NCBI GenBank assembly: GCA_027489915.1
Contig: JAIXZB010000028.1
Location: 1-60,925 of the forward strand
Length of the DNA: 60,925 bases
Reading direction: 5' to 3'
DNA from: Rickettsiales bacterium
GTDB taxonomy: Bacteria; Pseudomonadota; Alphaproteobacteria; Rickettsiales; UBA3002
Part shown: positions 1 through 8,694 of the stretch, piece after piece
Layout of the letters: each line of letters begins with the position of its first letter
Position numbering within the stretch: the first letter of the stretch is position 1
The notes under the pieces: model-generated
What the model was told of the DNA's origin: nothing
Databases searched by the model: none
The model's input: only the letters and a program-made list of their open reading frames with translations
Program-made: the position numbers and the translations under genes

Positions 1-412
1 GCATGACGAAGAAATAGGCAAGCGATGCGCCCATGAAGAATAATACGGGGCCACCAATGAGATAGGGCAGCAAAACCTTCTTCTCGCGCTTATACATTCC
101 TGGGGCGAGGAAGAGGTAGAGCTGGGTGGCGATGTAGGGGAACGTGACCATGAGACCGATGAAACAGGCAAGCTTTACATAAGTGACAAAGGTTTCAGTG
201 AGGCTGGTATATATCAGACGGCGCGATTCGTTATCGGGGAAGGCCTCAGCCAGTGGGGCGACGAGAAATTGATATACAGGCTCAACCACCAGATAGCCAA
301 GAAGGCTAAAGACAAGCCAGACCAGCACCACGCGCGTGAGGCGTGTTTTGAGTTCCAGCAGGTGCGAAAGAAGCGGTGCACGGCTTGCTTCTATGTGCGG
401 CTCAGGATTCAT
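1..412 (-). CDS. tatC: Sec-independent protein translocase TatC, N-terminal part (runs off the window)
   Basis: The multispanning TatC subunit of the twin-arginine translocase recognises signal peptides of folded exported proteins in the inner membrane. Only about the first 137 codons are present. The visible protein starts MNPEPHIEAS, has the usual cytoplasmic N-terminus with an HLLELKTRL segment, then hydrophobic segments and the conserved run around FPYIATQLYLFLAPGMYKREKK. The start codon overlaps the tatB stop as ATGA, so the two are translationally coupled. The 3' end lies before base 1. Identification rests on the family-typical TatC sequence and on tatB and tatA directly upstream. Confidence 0.93.
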   Translation of the reverse strand, partial: MNPEPHIEASRAPLLSHLLELKTRLTRVVLVWLVFSLLGYLVVEPVYQFLVAPLAEAFPDNESRRLIYTSLTETFVTYVKLACFIGLMVTFPYIATQLYLFLAPGMYKREKKVLLPYLIGGPVLFFMGASLAYFFVM

Positions 413-726
413 CTGCTGCCTTCAATGGATTCGGGCGTGGTATCTGTAATGCCCGGTGCGTCAGCTTCGCGTTCGGCTATGATATCGGAAATATCGTAGG
501 TTTCACGCCACTGACCCGATTCATCTTTGATGTAGGTTTTGGCATTTTTGATGCCTGATTCTTCGGCCAAACCATCGAGTTGGGCTTTGCATTCATCTAT
601 CACTTCGCGGCATTGGCGCATAAAGCGCGAAATGGCGCGGATGACGGTGGGGAGTTCTTTGGGGCCAAGAATGAGGAATGCAACCACCACAACGAGCGAT
701 AATTCGCCGAAGGATACATCGAGCAT
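409..726 (-). CDS. tatB: Twin-arginine translocase subunit TatB
   Basis: TatB forms the receptor complex with TatC. The 105-residue protein begins MLDVSFGELSLVVVVAFLILGPKELP, which is the TatB hallmark: a short N-terminal transmembrane helix, the GPKELP hinge and then a long amphipathic helix. The C-terminal third is acidic and of low complexity, as is common for alphaproteobacterial TatB. It lies 5 bp downstream of tatA and overlaps tatC by 4 bp, giving the order tatA-tatB-tatC on the minus strand. Confidence 0.95.
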   Translation of the reverse strand: MLDVSFGELSLVVVVAFLILGPKELPTVIRAISRFMRQCREVIDECKAQLDGLAEESGIKNAKTYIKDESGQWRETYDISDIIAEREADAPGITDTTPESIEGSR

Positions 727-731
727 AAGTG

Positions 732-905
732 CTATTCTTCGGTTTTATCGCGGGGGAGTTTTTTATCGTCCTCGCCTTTGAGTCCATCTTTGAAATTGCG
801 CAGACCTTTGCCCAAATCGCCCATGACGCCTGGTAATTTACCTGCGCCGAAAATGACGAATACGACGATTAGGATTAGTAATATCTGCCAGATTCCTACA
901 CTCAT
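732..905 (-). CDS. tatA: Twin-arginine translocase subunit TatA (57 residues)
   Basis: TatA is the small pore-forming component of the Tat system. I read the gene directly from the sequence: ATG at 905, TAG at 732-734, 57 residues. It begins MSVGIWQILLILIVVFVIFG, followed by the AGKLPGVMGDLGKGLRNFK hinge and amphipathic helix, then a charged tail ending DKTEE. All elements of TatA are there: the short membrane helix, the FG-x-x-KLP motif and the Lys-rich amphipathic helix. An AGGAG-like sequence sits about 6 bases upstream of the ATG. It is separated from nagZ by only 20 bp, where scpA and scpB are often found in relatives. Confidence 0.93.
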   Translation of the reverse strand: MSVGIWQILLILIVVFVIFGAGKLPGVMGDLGKGLRNFKDGLKGEDDKKLPRDKTEE

Positions 906-925
906 ATGAGCCTCCGTTATGTGGG

Positions 926-1948
926 TTACGCCGCGTAAATGCCCGGCATCACACGATCCATTTCAGCAATTAAGGTTTCGGTGGTTTCGGGTTTTATCGA
1001 AAGATGCGTGAAAGCACGCTGGCAGCGCTCTAGCGCCTTGTCAGCGAGTATGGGCGTTACATTTGCGATTGCAATCATTTCATCCATCTTGCCGTTACAA
1101 TGCAGCACGATATCGCAACCAGCGTTTAGAATCTGTGTGCTGAGTGTGGCCATATTACCTGATAGCGCTTTCATCGACACATCGTCGCTCATCAGCACCC
1201 CATCGAAGCCTATTACGCTGCGAATCAGGTGTATGGCTTTGGGCGATAAGGTTGCGACATTATCCGCATCGATTGCGGTGAATAACACGTGGGCGGTCAT
1301 CCCCATCGGCAAATCGGCGAGTGCTTTGAAGGGGGCGAAATCTGTCGCCTCAAGTTCAGCGAGTGGGGTATCAACTACTGGCAGCGCTTCGTGGCTATCG
1401 GCCATTGCGCGGCCATGGCCGGGGATGTGTTTGAGCACGGTCATTACACCGCCATCGTGCAATCCTTGGGCTTGGGCGCGGGCAAGTGTTACCACACGCG
1501 AAACATCGGTTCCGAAGGCGCGATCGCCTATTATGTTGTGGCTGCCTGCTACTGGCAAATCGGCAAGCGGGGCACAGTTGACATTGATGCCGAGCGCGCG
1601 CAAATCATCGGCAATCAGGCGGGCATTTACGTAAGTTGCGCGTTTGGCGATTTCGATATCGCTTCCTGCCAAATCGGCAAAACGTGCAGCAGGTGGATAG
1701 GCGCGCCAATGCGGTGGCTTTAGGCGGGCAACACGGCCACCTTCTTGATCTATTAATATTGTGGCTAGCGGGTGATTTAAACAAGCACGAATATCAGCAA
1801 CGAGTTGCTTTACCTGCGTGGGATTATCGCAATTTCGGGCAAAAAGAATGACACCGAATGGGCGATGGTTGGTTAAAAACGCGTGCTCTTCCTCAGACAG
1901 GCTTGTGCCAGCGACACCGCAGATGAATGCTTTTATGCCTTCGCTCAT
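926..1948 (-). CDS. nagZ: Beta-N-acetylhexosaminidase (GH3), peptidoglycan recycling
   Basis: NagZ removes GlcNAc from GlcNAc-anhydroMurNAc muropeptides in the cytoplasm. The 340-residue protein has the GH3 (beta/alpha)8 barrel signatures: IDQEGGRVARL, the catalytic loop LKHIPGHGRAMADSH with the conserved Asp-His dyad, and the nucleophile region LMSDDVSMKAL. I chose the ATG at 1948 (MSEGIKAF) because it sits immediately after the TAG of the SPOR gene. An in-frame extension to 2038 exists but would lie inside that gene. The order argS-SPOR-nagZ is common in alphaproteobacteria. Confidence 0.95.
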   Translation of the reverse strand: MSEGIKAFICGVAGTSLSEEEHAFLTNHRPFGVILFARNCDNPTQVKQLVADIRACLNHPLATILIDQEGGRVARLKPPHWRAYPPAARFADLAGSDIEIAKRATYVNARLIADDLRALGINVNCAPLADLPVAGSHNIIGDRAFGTDVSRVVTLARAQAQGLHDGGVMTVLKHIPGHGRAMADSHEALPVVDTPLAELEATDFAPFKALADLPMGMTAHVLFTAIDADNVATLSPKAIHLIRSVIGFDGVLMSDDVSMKALSGNMATLSTQILNAGCDIVLHCNGKMDEMIAIANVTPILADKALERCQRAFTHLSIKPETTETLIAEMDRVMPGIYAA

Positions 1949-1949
1949 G

Positions 1950-2882
1950 CTATTTCCCTGCAAAGAAGCAGCCTTGCCCTCGGCCAGTGAGGGTTGCGCA
2001 TGCTGATTTTGCGGCTTCAGGCGTTGCAAATCCACCAAATCTCAGACGATAAAATGTGCCATTCGGCAAATCGGCTTTTACGATGAACTGCGATTTTCCA
2101 GCCAGCACATCGCCGTTTTTGCCCAGAATGCGCTTGGCGGTTTGGTTGGCTTCGCTTTCCGATTTATACGCACCAAGCTGCACTTTGAAAGGACCATTGC
2201 CAGATGTTTGAGGAGCTGGCGCTGCTACAGGGGTCGGTTTTGCAGCAACCTCAGGCGCTTTTGGTTGCGCCGTTACTTCTGGTGCAGGGGGTGTTGAGGC
2301 TGATTTTGCCTCTGTTGCTTTTGCTATTTCAGCTGGGGCCGGGTTCTCGATGGGTTTATCGCTTACTTTCGCAATCGTTGCTTCTACTTCTTTAGCTAAT
2401 TGCTTGGACTTTTCAGCAGTGGATTCGGTGGTGGACGCAACGGCAGAAGCCAGTGCTGCGGTTTGGGCGGAATCGGATGCTTTTTCTTTAGCAGCCACTT
2501 CGCTGTCTTTGACAAAGGTGTCGGCACTAGCCGTAGCTTCGGGCTTTACAGGCTGCTCTGGTTCGGGCAGCAGTTTTTCTACTTTTGGCGCATCATCGGC
2601 TGCATAGGGCGAAATCGCATCGTAAATGGTTTTATCTTTGTGCGGGAATTCTTCGCCGCCTACTTCGGCTGGGCGCTCTTTGTAATCTGTGGTTTCGGCT
2701 TCAACGAACGCGATATCGTCTGTGCGCATCGAGTCGCTACCAGATTGATAAGCATACCACGCGAGGCCAATGAAACCTGCGATTGCAACGGCAACCACCA
2801 CACGCGGTAGGACACGTGAACGAGGTTCATCATCGCGCTGCGCGCTTGGTACATCATCAAAATCATCGAAATCAGGGTTCAT
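1950..2882 (-). CDS. SPOR-domain inner-membrane protein
   Basis: This 310-residue protein probably binds denuded glycan strands at the division septum through its SPOR domain. It has an acidic cytoplasmic N-terminus (MNPDFDDFDDVPSAQRD), one transmembrane helix at about residues 28-46 (VVVAVAIAGFIGLAWYAY), a long Ala/Lys/Glu/Pro-rich periplasmic linker, and a C-terminal SPOR domain of about 75 residues beginning GPFKVQLGAYKSESEA. The start at 2882 overlaps the argS stop as ATGA. An upstream in-frame ATG at 2915 would extend into argS and is less likely. Which SPOR paralogue it is cannot be told from sequence alone. Confidence 0.88.
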   Translation of the reverse strand: MNPDFDDFDDVPSAQRDDEPRSRVLPRVVVAVAIAGFIGLAWYAYQSGSDSMRTDDIAFVEAETTDYKERPAEVGGEEFPHKDKTIYDAISPYAADDAPKVEKLLPEPEQPVKPEATASADTFVKDSEVAAKEKASDSAQTAALASAVASTTESTAEKSKQLAKEVEATIAKVSDKPIENPAPAEIAKATEAKSASTPPAPEVTAQPKAPEVAAKPTPVAAPAPQTSGNGPFKVQLGAYKSESEANQTAKRILGKNGDVLAGKSQFIVKADLPNGTFYRLRFGGFATPEAAKSACATLTGRGQGCFFAGK

Positions 2883-4801
2883 CCGCGCAGCTCCTTCGCT
2901 GGTGTTACGCCACAAATGGCGAGGCCTGAAGCTATAACAAGCGCTAGCGCTCGTGCAAGCGCCAAACGCGCCGTTGTGAGTTGTGGGTTATCTTTTACGA
3001 TGAAACGCATCTGCGCATCGCCCTGCCCCAAGTTCCAGAAACCATGGAATTCTGCGGCTAATTCATGCAGGTAAAAAGGAATGCGGTGCGGTTCGCGCGC
3101 CAATGCTGCCTGTTCGACAATGCGCGGCCATTGAGCGAGCTTGCGCAGCAACGCAAGTTCAGCTGGGTGCGTGAGGCAAGCAACCTGATTTGCATCCACT
3201 GCATTAAACGCTGTCAAGGCCGCTGGCGCTTCAGTTTCAGCCAAACGCATGAGCGAGTGGGTGCGTGCGTGGGCGTATTGGACATAAAATACAGGGTTTT
3301 CTTTGGATTGCTCTTTGACCTTATCCAAATCAAATTCCATGACCATATCACTTTTGCGGGTGAGCATAATGAAGCGCAGAATATCTTTGCCTACGGCCTC
3401 CAACACATCGTGCACGGTGATAAAATTCCCTGCACGTTTGCTCATTTTGAAGGGTTCGCCGTTTTGGAATAAATGCACGAGTTGGCACAAGAGTACATCG
3501 CAGCGGGATTTGCCGCCAGAAAGTGCCGAAACGGCTGCCTGCAGGCGCTTCACATAACCACCATGATCGGCACCTAGCACTAGAATCTGATTAGTGAAAC
3601 CGCGCGAGTGTTTATCGGCGGCAAGTGCTAAATCGGCGGCGAAATAAGTGTATATACCATCGGATTTTTGTAGTGGCCTATCGACATCATCGCCGTGGTC
3701 GGTGGAGCGAAACAGTAATTGTTCGCGTGGCTCCCACTCTTCGGGGGTTTTGCCCTTGGGTGGCTCCAGCACTCCGCGATAAACAAGATTATCTGCCTGA
3801 AGCTGTGCGATAGCGGATTCGATTTTATGAGCCGCATGAAGCGAAGCTTCGGAGGTGAATACATTATGTTCAATACCTAAATCTTTTAAGTCAGATTTTA
3901 TAAGACCAAGCATGCATTCGATGGCGATACTCTGGCATAGCGGCAGCCATATGGCTTCCTCGGCGTTAAGCAGGGTTTCGCCGTGCGCGGCTTTAATCGC
4001 CTCACCTGCTTCTTTCATGTATTCGCCGGGATAGAGGCCTTCGGGCATTTCACCGATGGACTCACCACATGCCTCGCGGTAACGCAGATAGGCAGAGCGC
4101 GCGACTTTGCTTATCTGCGCGCCTGCATCGTTGATGTAGTATTCTTTGGTGACGTTGTAGCCAGCTTTTTGCATAAGGTTTGCCAGAGCATCGCCCACCA
4201 CCGCACCGCGCGCATGGCCCACATGCAGCGGGCCTGTGGGATTGGCAGATACATATTCAATATTCACTTTTTCGCTTTTGCCGATGCTGGAATCGCCAAA
4301 TGCTTCTTTTTGCGCCAATATTACAGGCACAAGGGAGGTGAACTGCGCGGCATCTACACGTATGTTAATGAAGCCCGGCCCTGCGATTTCGACTGACGTA
4401 ATCCCCTTAACTGCGCGCAATGATTCGGCGATTTTTTCGGCTACGTCGCGCGGCTTTTGTTTGGCTTGACCTGCAAGTACCATGGCCGCGTTGGTGGCGA
4501 AATCGCCATGCGCTGCATCGACACGCAGATTAATGAAGCCTGGCCCTGCGATTTCGACTGACGTAATCCCCTTAACTGCACGCAGTGATTCGGCGATTTT
4601 TTCGGCTACGTCGCGCGGCTTTTGTTTGGCTTGACCTGCAAGCACCATGGCCGCGTTAGTGGCGAAATCGCCATGCGCAGCATCGCGCGGTGGTTCGACG
4701 GTGATGGCATCGGTGGCTAGGCCAGAGGGAAATTCGCCAGATGCAACGAGGGCTTCAACGGCGCTTAGAACATGGGTGCGGTAATGGGCGTAGAGGTTCA
4801 T
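2879..4801 (-). CDS. argS: Arginyl-tRNA synthetase with duplicated N-terminal domain segment
   Basis: Class I synthetase charging tRNA-Arg. The catalytic core has the HIGH-type motif in SANPTGPLHVGHARGAVVGD, the KMSK-type motif FKMSKRAGNF and the C-terminal anticodon-binding helices (YVQYAHARTHSLMRL). It is 640 residues long, against about 585 expected. The excess is an in-frame tandem repeat of 55 residues: residues 40-94 and 95-149 both run from DAAHGDFATNAAM to GPGFIN(L/I)RV. This unit covers most of the N-terminal additional domain, which contacts the tRNA D-loop in known ArgRS structures. The two copies differ by one residue (Leu/Ile). The reading frame is intact through both, so the enzyme should be made full length. 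It is coupled to the SPOR gene downstream and lies 2 bp after dgt. Confidence 0.97.
   Translation of the reverse strand: MNLYAHYRTHVLSAVEALVASGEFPSGLATDAITVEPPRDAAHGDFATNAAMVLAGQAKQKPRDVAEKIAESLRAVKGITSVEIAGPGFINLRVDAAHGDFATNAAMVLAGQAKQKPRDVAEKIAESLRAVKGITSVEIAGPGFINIRVDAAQFTSLVPVILAQKEAFGDSSIGKSEKVNIEYVSANPTGPLHVGHARGAVVGDALANLMQKAGYNVTKEYYINDAGAQISKVARSAYLRYREACGESIGEMPEGLYPGEYMKEAGEAIKAAHGETLLNAEEAIWLPLCQSIAIECMLGLIKSDLKDLGIEHNVFTSEASLHAAHKIESAIAQLQADNLVYRGVLEPPKGKTPEEWEPREQLLFRSTDHGDDVDRPLQKSDGIYTYFAADLALAADKHSRGFTNQILVLGADHGGYVKRLQAAVSALSGGKSRCDVLLCQLVHLFQNGEPFKMSKRAGNFITVHDVLEAVGKDILRFIMLTRKSDMVMEFDLDKVKEQSKENPVFYVQYAHARTHSLMRLAETEAPAALTAFNAVDANQVACLTHPAELALLRKLAQWPRIVEQAALAREPHRIPFYLHELAAEFHGFWNLGQGDAQMRFIVKDNPQLTTARLALARALALVIASGLAICGVTPAKELRG
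4355..4684. repeat. Tandem 165-bp direct duplication inside argS
   Basis: Two adjacent 165-bp units, 4355-4519 and 4520-4684, align without gaps. I count 10 base differences (about 94% identity). Eight are synonymous in argS, and the other two fall in a single Ile/Leu codon. The flanks share a short homology (TGCGC-N-GCATC, coding Asp-Ala-Ala) at both ends of the unit, which would suit origin by slippage or unequal crossover at those codons. The synonymous-only divergence says the copies have coexisted under protein-level selection, rather than being a fresh duplication or a plain assembly stutter. Confidence 0.97.
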
Positions 4802-4803
4802 GA

Positions 4804-5973
4804 TTACGTCTTAATTGCAGGGTCAAAAATACGAGCATGTTCCTCTAGGGCAAAACGGTCGGTCATGCCAGCGATATAATCGGCGACGGTTTCGGCAGCT
4901 TGCTGGGTTTTGGCCTGCCCTGCAAGGCTGCGCCACTGGGTGGGCAAGCATTCTGGTTCGGATAGAAAAAAATCGAATAACTGCGCCACCACTCGCCGTG
5001 CTTTGCTCGACATGCGGTTCACTTTGTAATGTCGATACATACGCGCAAACAGAAATTCCTTGATGACAGTATTGGCTTTCGCCATTTCACCCGAAAATTC
5101 GGCGACTGGGCGGCCAAGAGCGCGCACATCACTTGCCGTTTGGATTTTGGCAGCTTTGATGGTTGCGCGCGTGGTATCGAGCAGATCGGCGACCATGCGG
5201 TTAATCATGCGGCGAATCACCTCATGCGCCTGACGGTTGGGGCCAACAGAGGGATGCTGCTTTTGTACTTCATGAATAATATCAGCCAAAAGTGGCAATG
5301 TCGCTAATTCTTCGAGTGTAAAAAACTCGGCACGCAGCCCATCTTCGATATCGTGATTGTGGTAAGCGATATCGTCCGCAAGGGCGGCTACTTGAGCTTC
5401 GAGTGATGCGTAGCTTGATAGAGCTAAATCATGGGTGTCGGTGTAATGTTTGAGCGCACGGGGCAGAGGTTTGGTAATGCCTGCCCCCACAAGTGGGCCG
5501 TTATGTTTGGCAATGCCCTCTAATGTTTCCCATGTAAGGTTGAGGCCATCAAAGGCAGCATACCGCGCTTCAAGATGGGTAAGGATGCGGATGGTTTGGG
5601 CGTTGTGATCGAAGCCACCAAATTGTTGCATTGCTTCATTCAGTCCATCTTCACCTGCATGACCGAAGGGCGTGTGACCGAGGTCATGTGCCAAAGCGAG
5701 GGCTTCCGCTAAATCTTCGTTCAAAGCCAAACAACGGCTCATGGAACGCGCAAGTTGCGAGACTTCGAGCGAGTGGGTCAAGCGAGTGCGGTAATGATCT
5801 CCTTCGTGATTGACGAATACTTGGGTTTTATATTCAAGCCTTCGGAAGGCAGCGGAATGGATGATACGGTCGCGGTCGCGCTGGAAGCAGGAACGCATTC
5901 CGCACTCGGATTCGGCTACTAAGCGGCCGCGAGACTGGGCTGGATGCGATGCATATGAGGCAAGTTCGGTCAT
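4804..5973 (-). CDS. dgt: Deoxyguanosinetriphosphate triphosphohydrolase-like HD protein
   Basis: HD-superfamily dNTP triphosphohydrolase that converts dNTPs to the nucleoside and tripolyphosphate in the cytoplasm. The 389-residue protein shows the metal-binding set H...HD...D: RTRLTHSLEVSQ, LAHDLGHTPFGHAGE, and a later DDIAYHNHDIEDG. The FQRDRDRIIHSAAFRRLEYKTQVF segment is typical of the Dgt family. I chose the ATG at 5973 (MTELASYA). An upstream in-frame ATG at 6009 adds 12 residues of non-conserved sequence. It is followed after 2 bp by argS and diverges from erpA, an arrangement usual for alphaproteobacteria. Confidence 0.92.
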   Translation of the reverse strand: MTELASYASHPAQSRGRLVAESECGMRSCFQRDRDRIIHSAAFRRLEYKTQVFVNHEGDHYRTRLTHSLEVSQLARSMSRCLALNEDLAEALALAHDLGHTPFGHAGEDGLNEAMQQFGGFDHNAQTIRILTHLEARYAAFDGLNLTWETLEGIAKHNGPLVGAGITKPLPRALKHYTDTHDLALSSYASLEAQVAALADDIAYHNHDIEDGLRAEFFTLEELATLPLLADIIHEVQKQHPSVGPNRQAHEVIRRMINRMVADLLDTTRATIKAAKIQTASDVRALGRPVAEFSGEMAKANTVIKEFLFARMYRHYKVNRMSSKARRVVAQLFDFFLSEPECLPTQWRSLAGQAKTQQAAETVADYIAGMTDRFALEEHARIFDPAIKT

Positions 5974-6035
5974 AAAAATGCTTGTAGCCTGAGGATACCT
6001 CTTGTGCAAGCGAGCAAGCGCGTTACATTAGCCGT

Positions 6036-6371
6036 ATGGATACGAATTTCGATATCAGCGACTCGGCGGCACAACGCATTAGCTATTTGCTTAGTGATGA
6101 GCCAGAAGGAAGCCACCTGCGCGTTGCCGTGCTGGGAGGTGGCTGCTCGGGCTTTCAGTACCGCTTTGAGTTTGATGCTACCTCGCCTGCAACGGACGAC
6201 ATTGTGTACGATAAAGAAGGTGCGCGGGTGGTGGTGGATACTACTTCGCTTGAACTGCTGAAAGGTTCGATGCTCGATTATGTGGCAGATTTAAGTGGTG
6301 CGGCATTTGAAATAAAGAACCCCAACGCCAAGGCCTCGTGCGGGTGCGGCAACTCTTTTTCCATCGGCTAG
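6036..6371 (+). CDS. erpA: A-type iron-sulfur cluster carrier protein (ErpA/IscA/HesB family)
   Basis: This 111-residue carrier transfers Fe-S clusters to apo-enzymes. The three conserved cysteines of the HesB fold are visible: one in LGGGCSGFQY and the C-terminal pair in ASCGCGNSF. The N-terminus is free of extra domains. It diverges from dgt and is followed within 2 bp by xth, so both are probably one transcript. ErpA and IscA cannot be separated with certainty from sequence. The erpA name follows the usual alphaproteobacterial neighbourhood beside dgt. Confidence 0.9.
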   Translation: MDTNFDISDSAAQRISYLLSDEPEGSHLRVAVLGGGCSGFQYRFEFDATSPATDDIVYDKEGARVVVDTTSLELLKGSMLDYVADLSGAAFEIKNPNAKASCGCGNSFSIG

Positions 6372-6373
6372 TG

Positions 6374-7162
6374 ATGGATATTACGCTTGCTACGTTTAAT
6401 GTGAATTCACTCAAATCACGTATGGTGAACCTTCTGGCGTGGCTTGATAGAAGCCCTGTGGATGTATTGCTACTGCAGGAAACAAAAACGGTGGATGAAC
6501 AATTCCCGCGCATGGAGCTTGAGGATTTAGGCTACAACCTCGCGATTCATGGGCAGAAAACCTATAACGGCGTCTGCATCGCTTCAAAATTTCCTCTGGA
6601 TGATGTAATTATGGGCCTGCCAAGCGATGTGCCCGATGAACAGGCGCGCTATATAGAAGCGGTGCTTAGCGTGGCTGGAAAAACGCTGCGTGTTGCATCG
6701 TCATATGTGCCCAATGGTCAGGCGGTGGATTCCGATAAATTTCCTTACAAGCTTGGATTTTACGATAGGCTCTATACGCATTGGAAACGTCAACTTGCAT
6801 TTCGGGAAATTGCTGTGCTGGGTGGCGATTTCAACTGCGCCCCTGAAGCTTTGGATGTGCACGATGCCAAGGCGCTGGAAGGCAGCATCTGCTTTCATCC
6901 GCTGGAGCGCGAAAAGCTGCGCTCGCTTATGTATCTGGGGTTATACGATGCGTTTCGTGGCAAGCACCCCACGCAACAAGCGTATAGCTGGTGGGATTAC
7001 CGCGCAGGGAGTTTTGAGCGCGGACATGGCTTGCGAATTGATCACATGCTATTATCATCGCAAGCGATGGATGCGTGCAGTGCGTGCGCGATAGATGAAT
7101 GGCCGCGCGCGCAGGAAAGACCCTCGGATCACGCGCCTGTGATAGTTACGCTTTCGGTTTAG
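6374..7162 (+). CDS. xth: Exodeoxyribonuclease III
   Basis: AP endonuclease/3'-5' exonuclease of base-excision repair, 262 residues. Motifs of the EEP (endonuclease/exonuclease/phosphatase) fold are present: ATFNVNSLKSR at the N-terminus, LLLQETKT with the metal-binding Glu, GGDFNCAPEALDVHD, and the C-terminal RIDHMLLS and RPSDHAPVIV with the catalytic Asp-His. The ATG at 6374 follows the erpA stop by 2 bp. A GTG directly in front (6371) is in frame and could also serve. The 3' end overlaps the end of pleD by 4 bp on the opposite strand. Confidence 0.95.
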   Translation: MDITLATFNVNSLKSRMVNLLAWLDRSPVDVLLLQETKTVDEQFPRMELEDLGYNLAIHGQKTYNGVCIASKFPLDDVIMGLPSDVPDEQARYIEAVLSVAGKTLRVASSYVPNGQAVDSDKFPYKLGFYDRLYTHWKRQLAFREIAVLGGDFNCAPEALDVHDAKALEGSICFHPLEREKLRSLMYLGLYDAFRGKHPTQQAYSWWDYRAGSFERGHGLRIDHMLLSSQAMDACSACAIDEWPRAQERPSDHAPVIVTLSV

Positions 7163-8694
7163 AATGTTCCTGGTGTTTCGTCTTTGAAACTTTCAGGAAT
7201 AGAAGCAGTTACGTTTGAGCTAAAACGCGTAACTACAGGTCCAGTTGTTTCGGCAGATTCGGCGTAATGATTAGCGCCTGCGAAAGGTTTGCCATGTACT
7301 TTGCTTGGTGGTTGTAGGTAGGTTGGGTCTGGCACAGGTGTAGTGCGGTTGCGGCCATTATGCTTCGATTGATACAAGGCATTATCGGCACGTTTGAGTA
7401 GAGATTCTGGGGTATCCCCCGGTTCTATCCATGACAGACCAATGCTTATGGTTTTGGAGATAGCACCGACATCGTGGGTAATTTTGAATGGAGTGTTTTC
7501 AACTATTTTACGGATACGCTCGGCACCTTCATAGCCACGAGAAGCATCGGTTTCTGGCATTAAAATTACAAATTCTTCGCCGCCATAGCGCGCGGCTAAA
7601 TCGGCACTACGGATGGTTTGTACGATAAGTGCCGCGAGTTGACGCAACACTTCATCGCCGCAATCATGGCCGTATGTATCGTTGACGGATTTGAAATGAT
7701 CCATATCCATAATCAGCAGCGACAACGGACGGCCAGAATCCGCAGCTTGCTTAAGAAGGTTTTTCAGGTGGGTATCAAGGTAATGGCGATTATAAAGCTT
7801 GGTAAGGCCATCGGTCACAGCAAGAGAGACGCTTTCTTGATAATTGGATTTGAGCGCTTCTTGGTATTTCTTGCGACGAATCTGGGTTTTCACACGTGCC
7901 GTAAGCTCGTTGAAATCTACAGGTGTGCTAAGGTAATCGTTCACTCCTAAATCGAGCGCTTTGAGCATCAAATTTTGCTGATCCTCTTCGACTAGCATGA
8001 TAATAGGAACGTGGCGGATGGATTCGATGGCTTTGAATTGCGTAGCCAGACGCAATCCATCAATTTCTGTGAGATTCTGTGATATTACGAGCAAATCAAA
8101 ATCAGTCTCTGCTTTAGCTTTTTCTAGTGCTTGCAGATGATCGGAGAAATTATCGACACGGTAGCTTGCGGAGAGTTTATCGACGATGCGGCGTGATTGC
8201 ACAATATCATCATCGACGACCATGATGCGTGCACCTGACACATCCATGTTCAGGCCAAACTTATCGCCCATCATGCCCATTTGAGAGCCGGATTTATCAC
8301 GCAGGCGAAGTTCATCAATCAGTACTTTAATGCGCACGAGTGAGCGCACGCGGGCGAATAGTGCGGTATCGTTTATGGGTTTGGTGATGAAATCATCCGC
8401 TCCTGCCTCTAGCCCCTGCACGCGGTCAGAAGGTTCAGAGAGCGCAGTTACCATGACCACGGGAATATGCGAAATATCGGCATCCTGCTTCATCTGGCGG
8501 CAGCATTCAAAGCCGTCCATTCCAGGCATCATCACATCGAGAAGGATTAAATCGGGTTTGCGGGCGCGGGCTTGCTCGAGGCACTCATAACCATCCTTGG
8601 CGGTGATAACATCGAAATATTCGTTACTTAATTTTGCTTCTAAGAGCTTTACGTTGGCGGGCACATCATCAACCACCAGAATTACACCTGTCAC
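7159..8694 (-). CDS. pleD: PleD-type response regulator, diguanylate cyclase (REC-REC-GGDEF)
   Basis: The 511-residue protein has the PleD layout. A first receiver domain carries the phospho-acceptor Asp53 in LILLDVMMPGMDG. A second receiver lacks the acceptor Asp (LLVISQNLTEIDG) and is an adaptor. The C-terminal cyclase has an intact active site (YGGEEF at about residue 369) and an RxxD inhibitory site (RSAD) five residues before it, so the product c-di-GMP should feed back. The start codon is GTG, with no gap after the divK stop, which implies coupling. In Caulobacter DivK and PleD are both phosphorylated by DivJ and PleC. A candidate partner kinase lies at 25.6 kb. Confidence 0.93.
   Translation of the reverse strand: MTGVILVVDDVPANVKLLEAKLSNEYFDVITAKDGYECLEQARARKPDLILLDVMMPGMDGFECCRQMKQDADISHIPVVMVTALSEPSDRVQGLEAGADDFITKPINDTALFARVRSLVRIKVLIDELRLRDKSGSQMGMMGDKFGLNMDVSGARIMVVDDDIVQSRRIVDKLSASYRVDNFSDHLQALEKAKAETDFDLLVISQNLTEIDGLRLATQFKAIESIRHVPIIMLVEEDQQNLMLKALDLGVNDYLSTPVDFNELTARVKTQIRRKKYQEALKSNYQESVSLAVTDGLTKLYNRHYLDTHLKNLLKQAADSGRPLSLLIMDMDHFKSVNDTYGHDCGDEVLRQLAALIVQTIRSADLAARYGGEEFVILMPETDASRGYEGAERIRKIVENTPFKITHDVGAISKTISIGLSWIEPGDTPESLLKRADNALYQSKHNGRNRTTPVPDPTYLQPPSKVHGKPFAGANHYAESAETTGPVVTRFSSNVTASIPESFKDETPGTF

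Noticed and set aside
4355..4684. argS repeat as a plain assembly duplication
   Set aside because: Ten differences spread along the unit, eight of them synonymous, are not what a stuttered assembly of one copy would give. A chimera of two strains is still possible and is listed under the finding.
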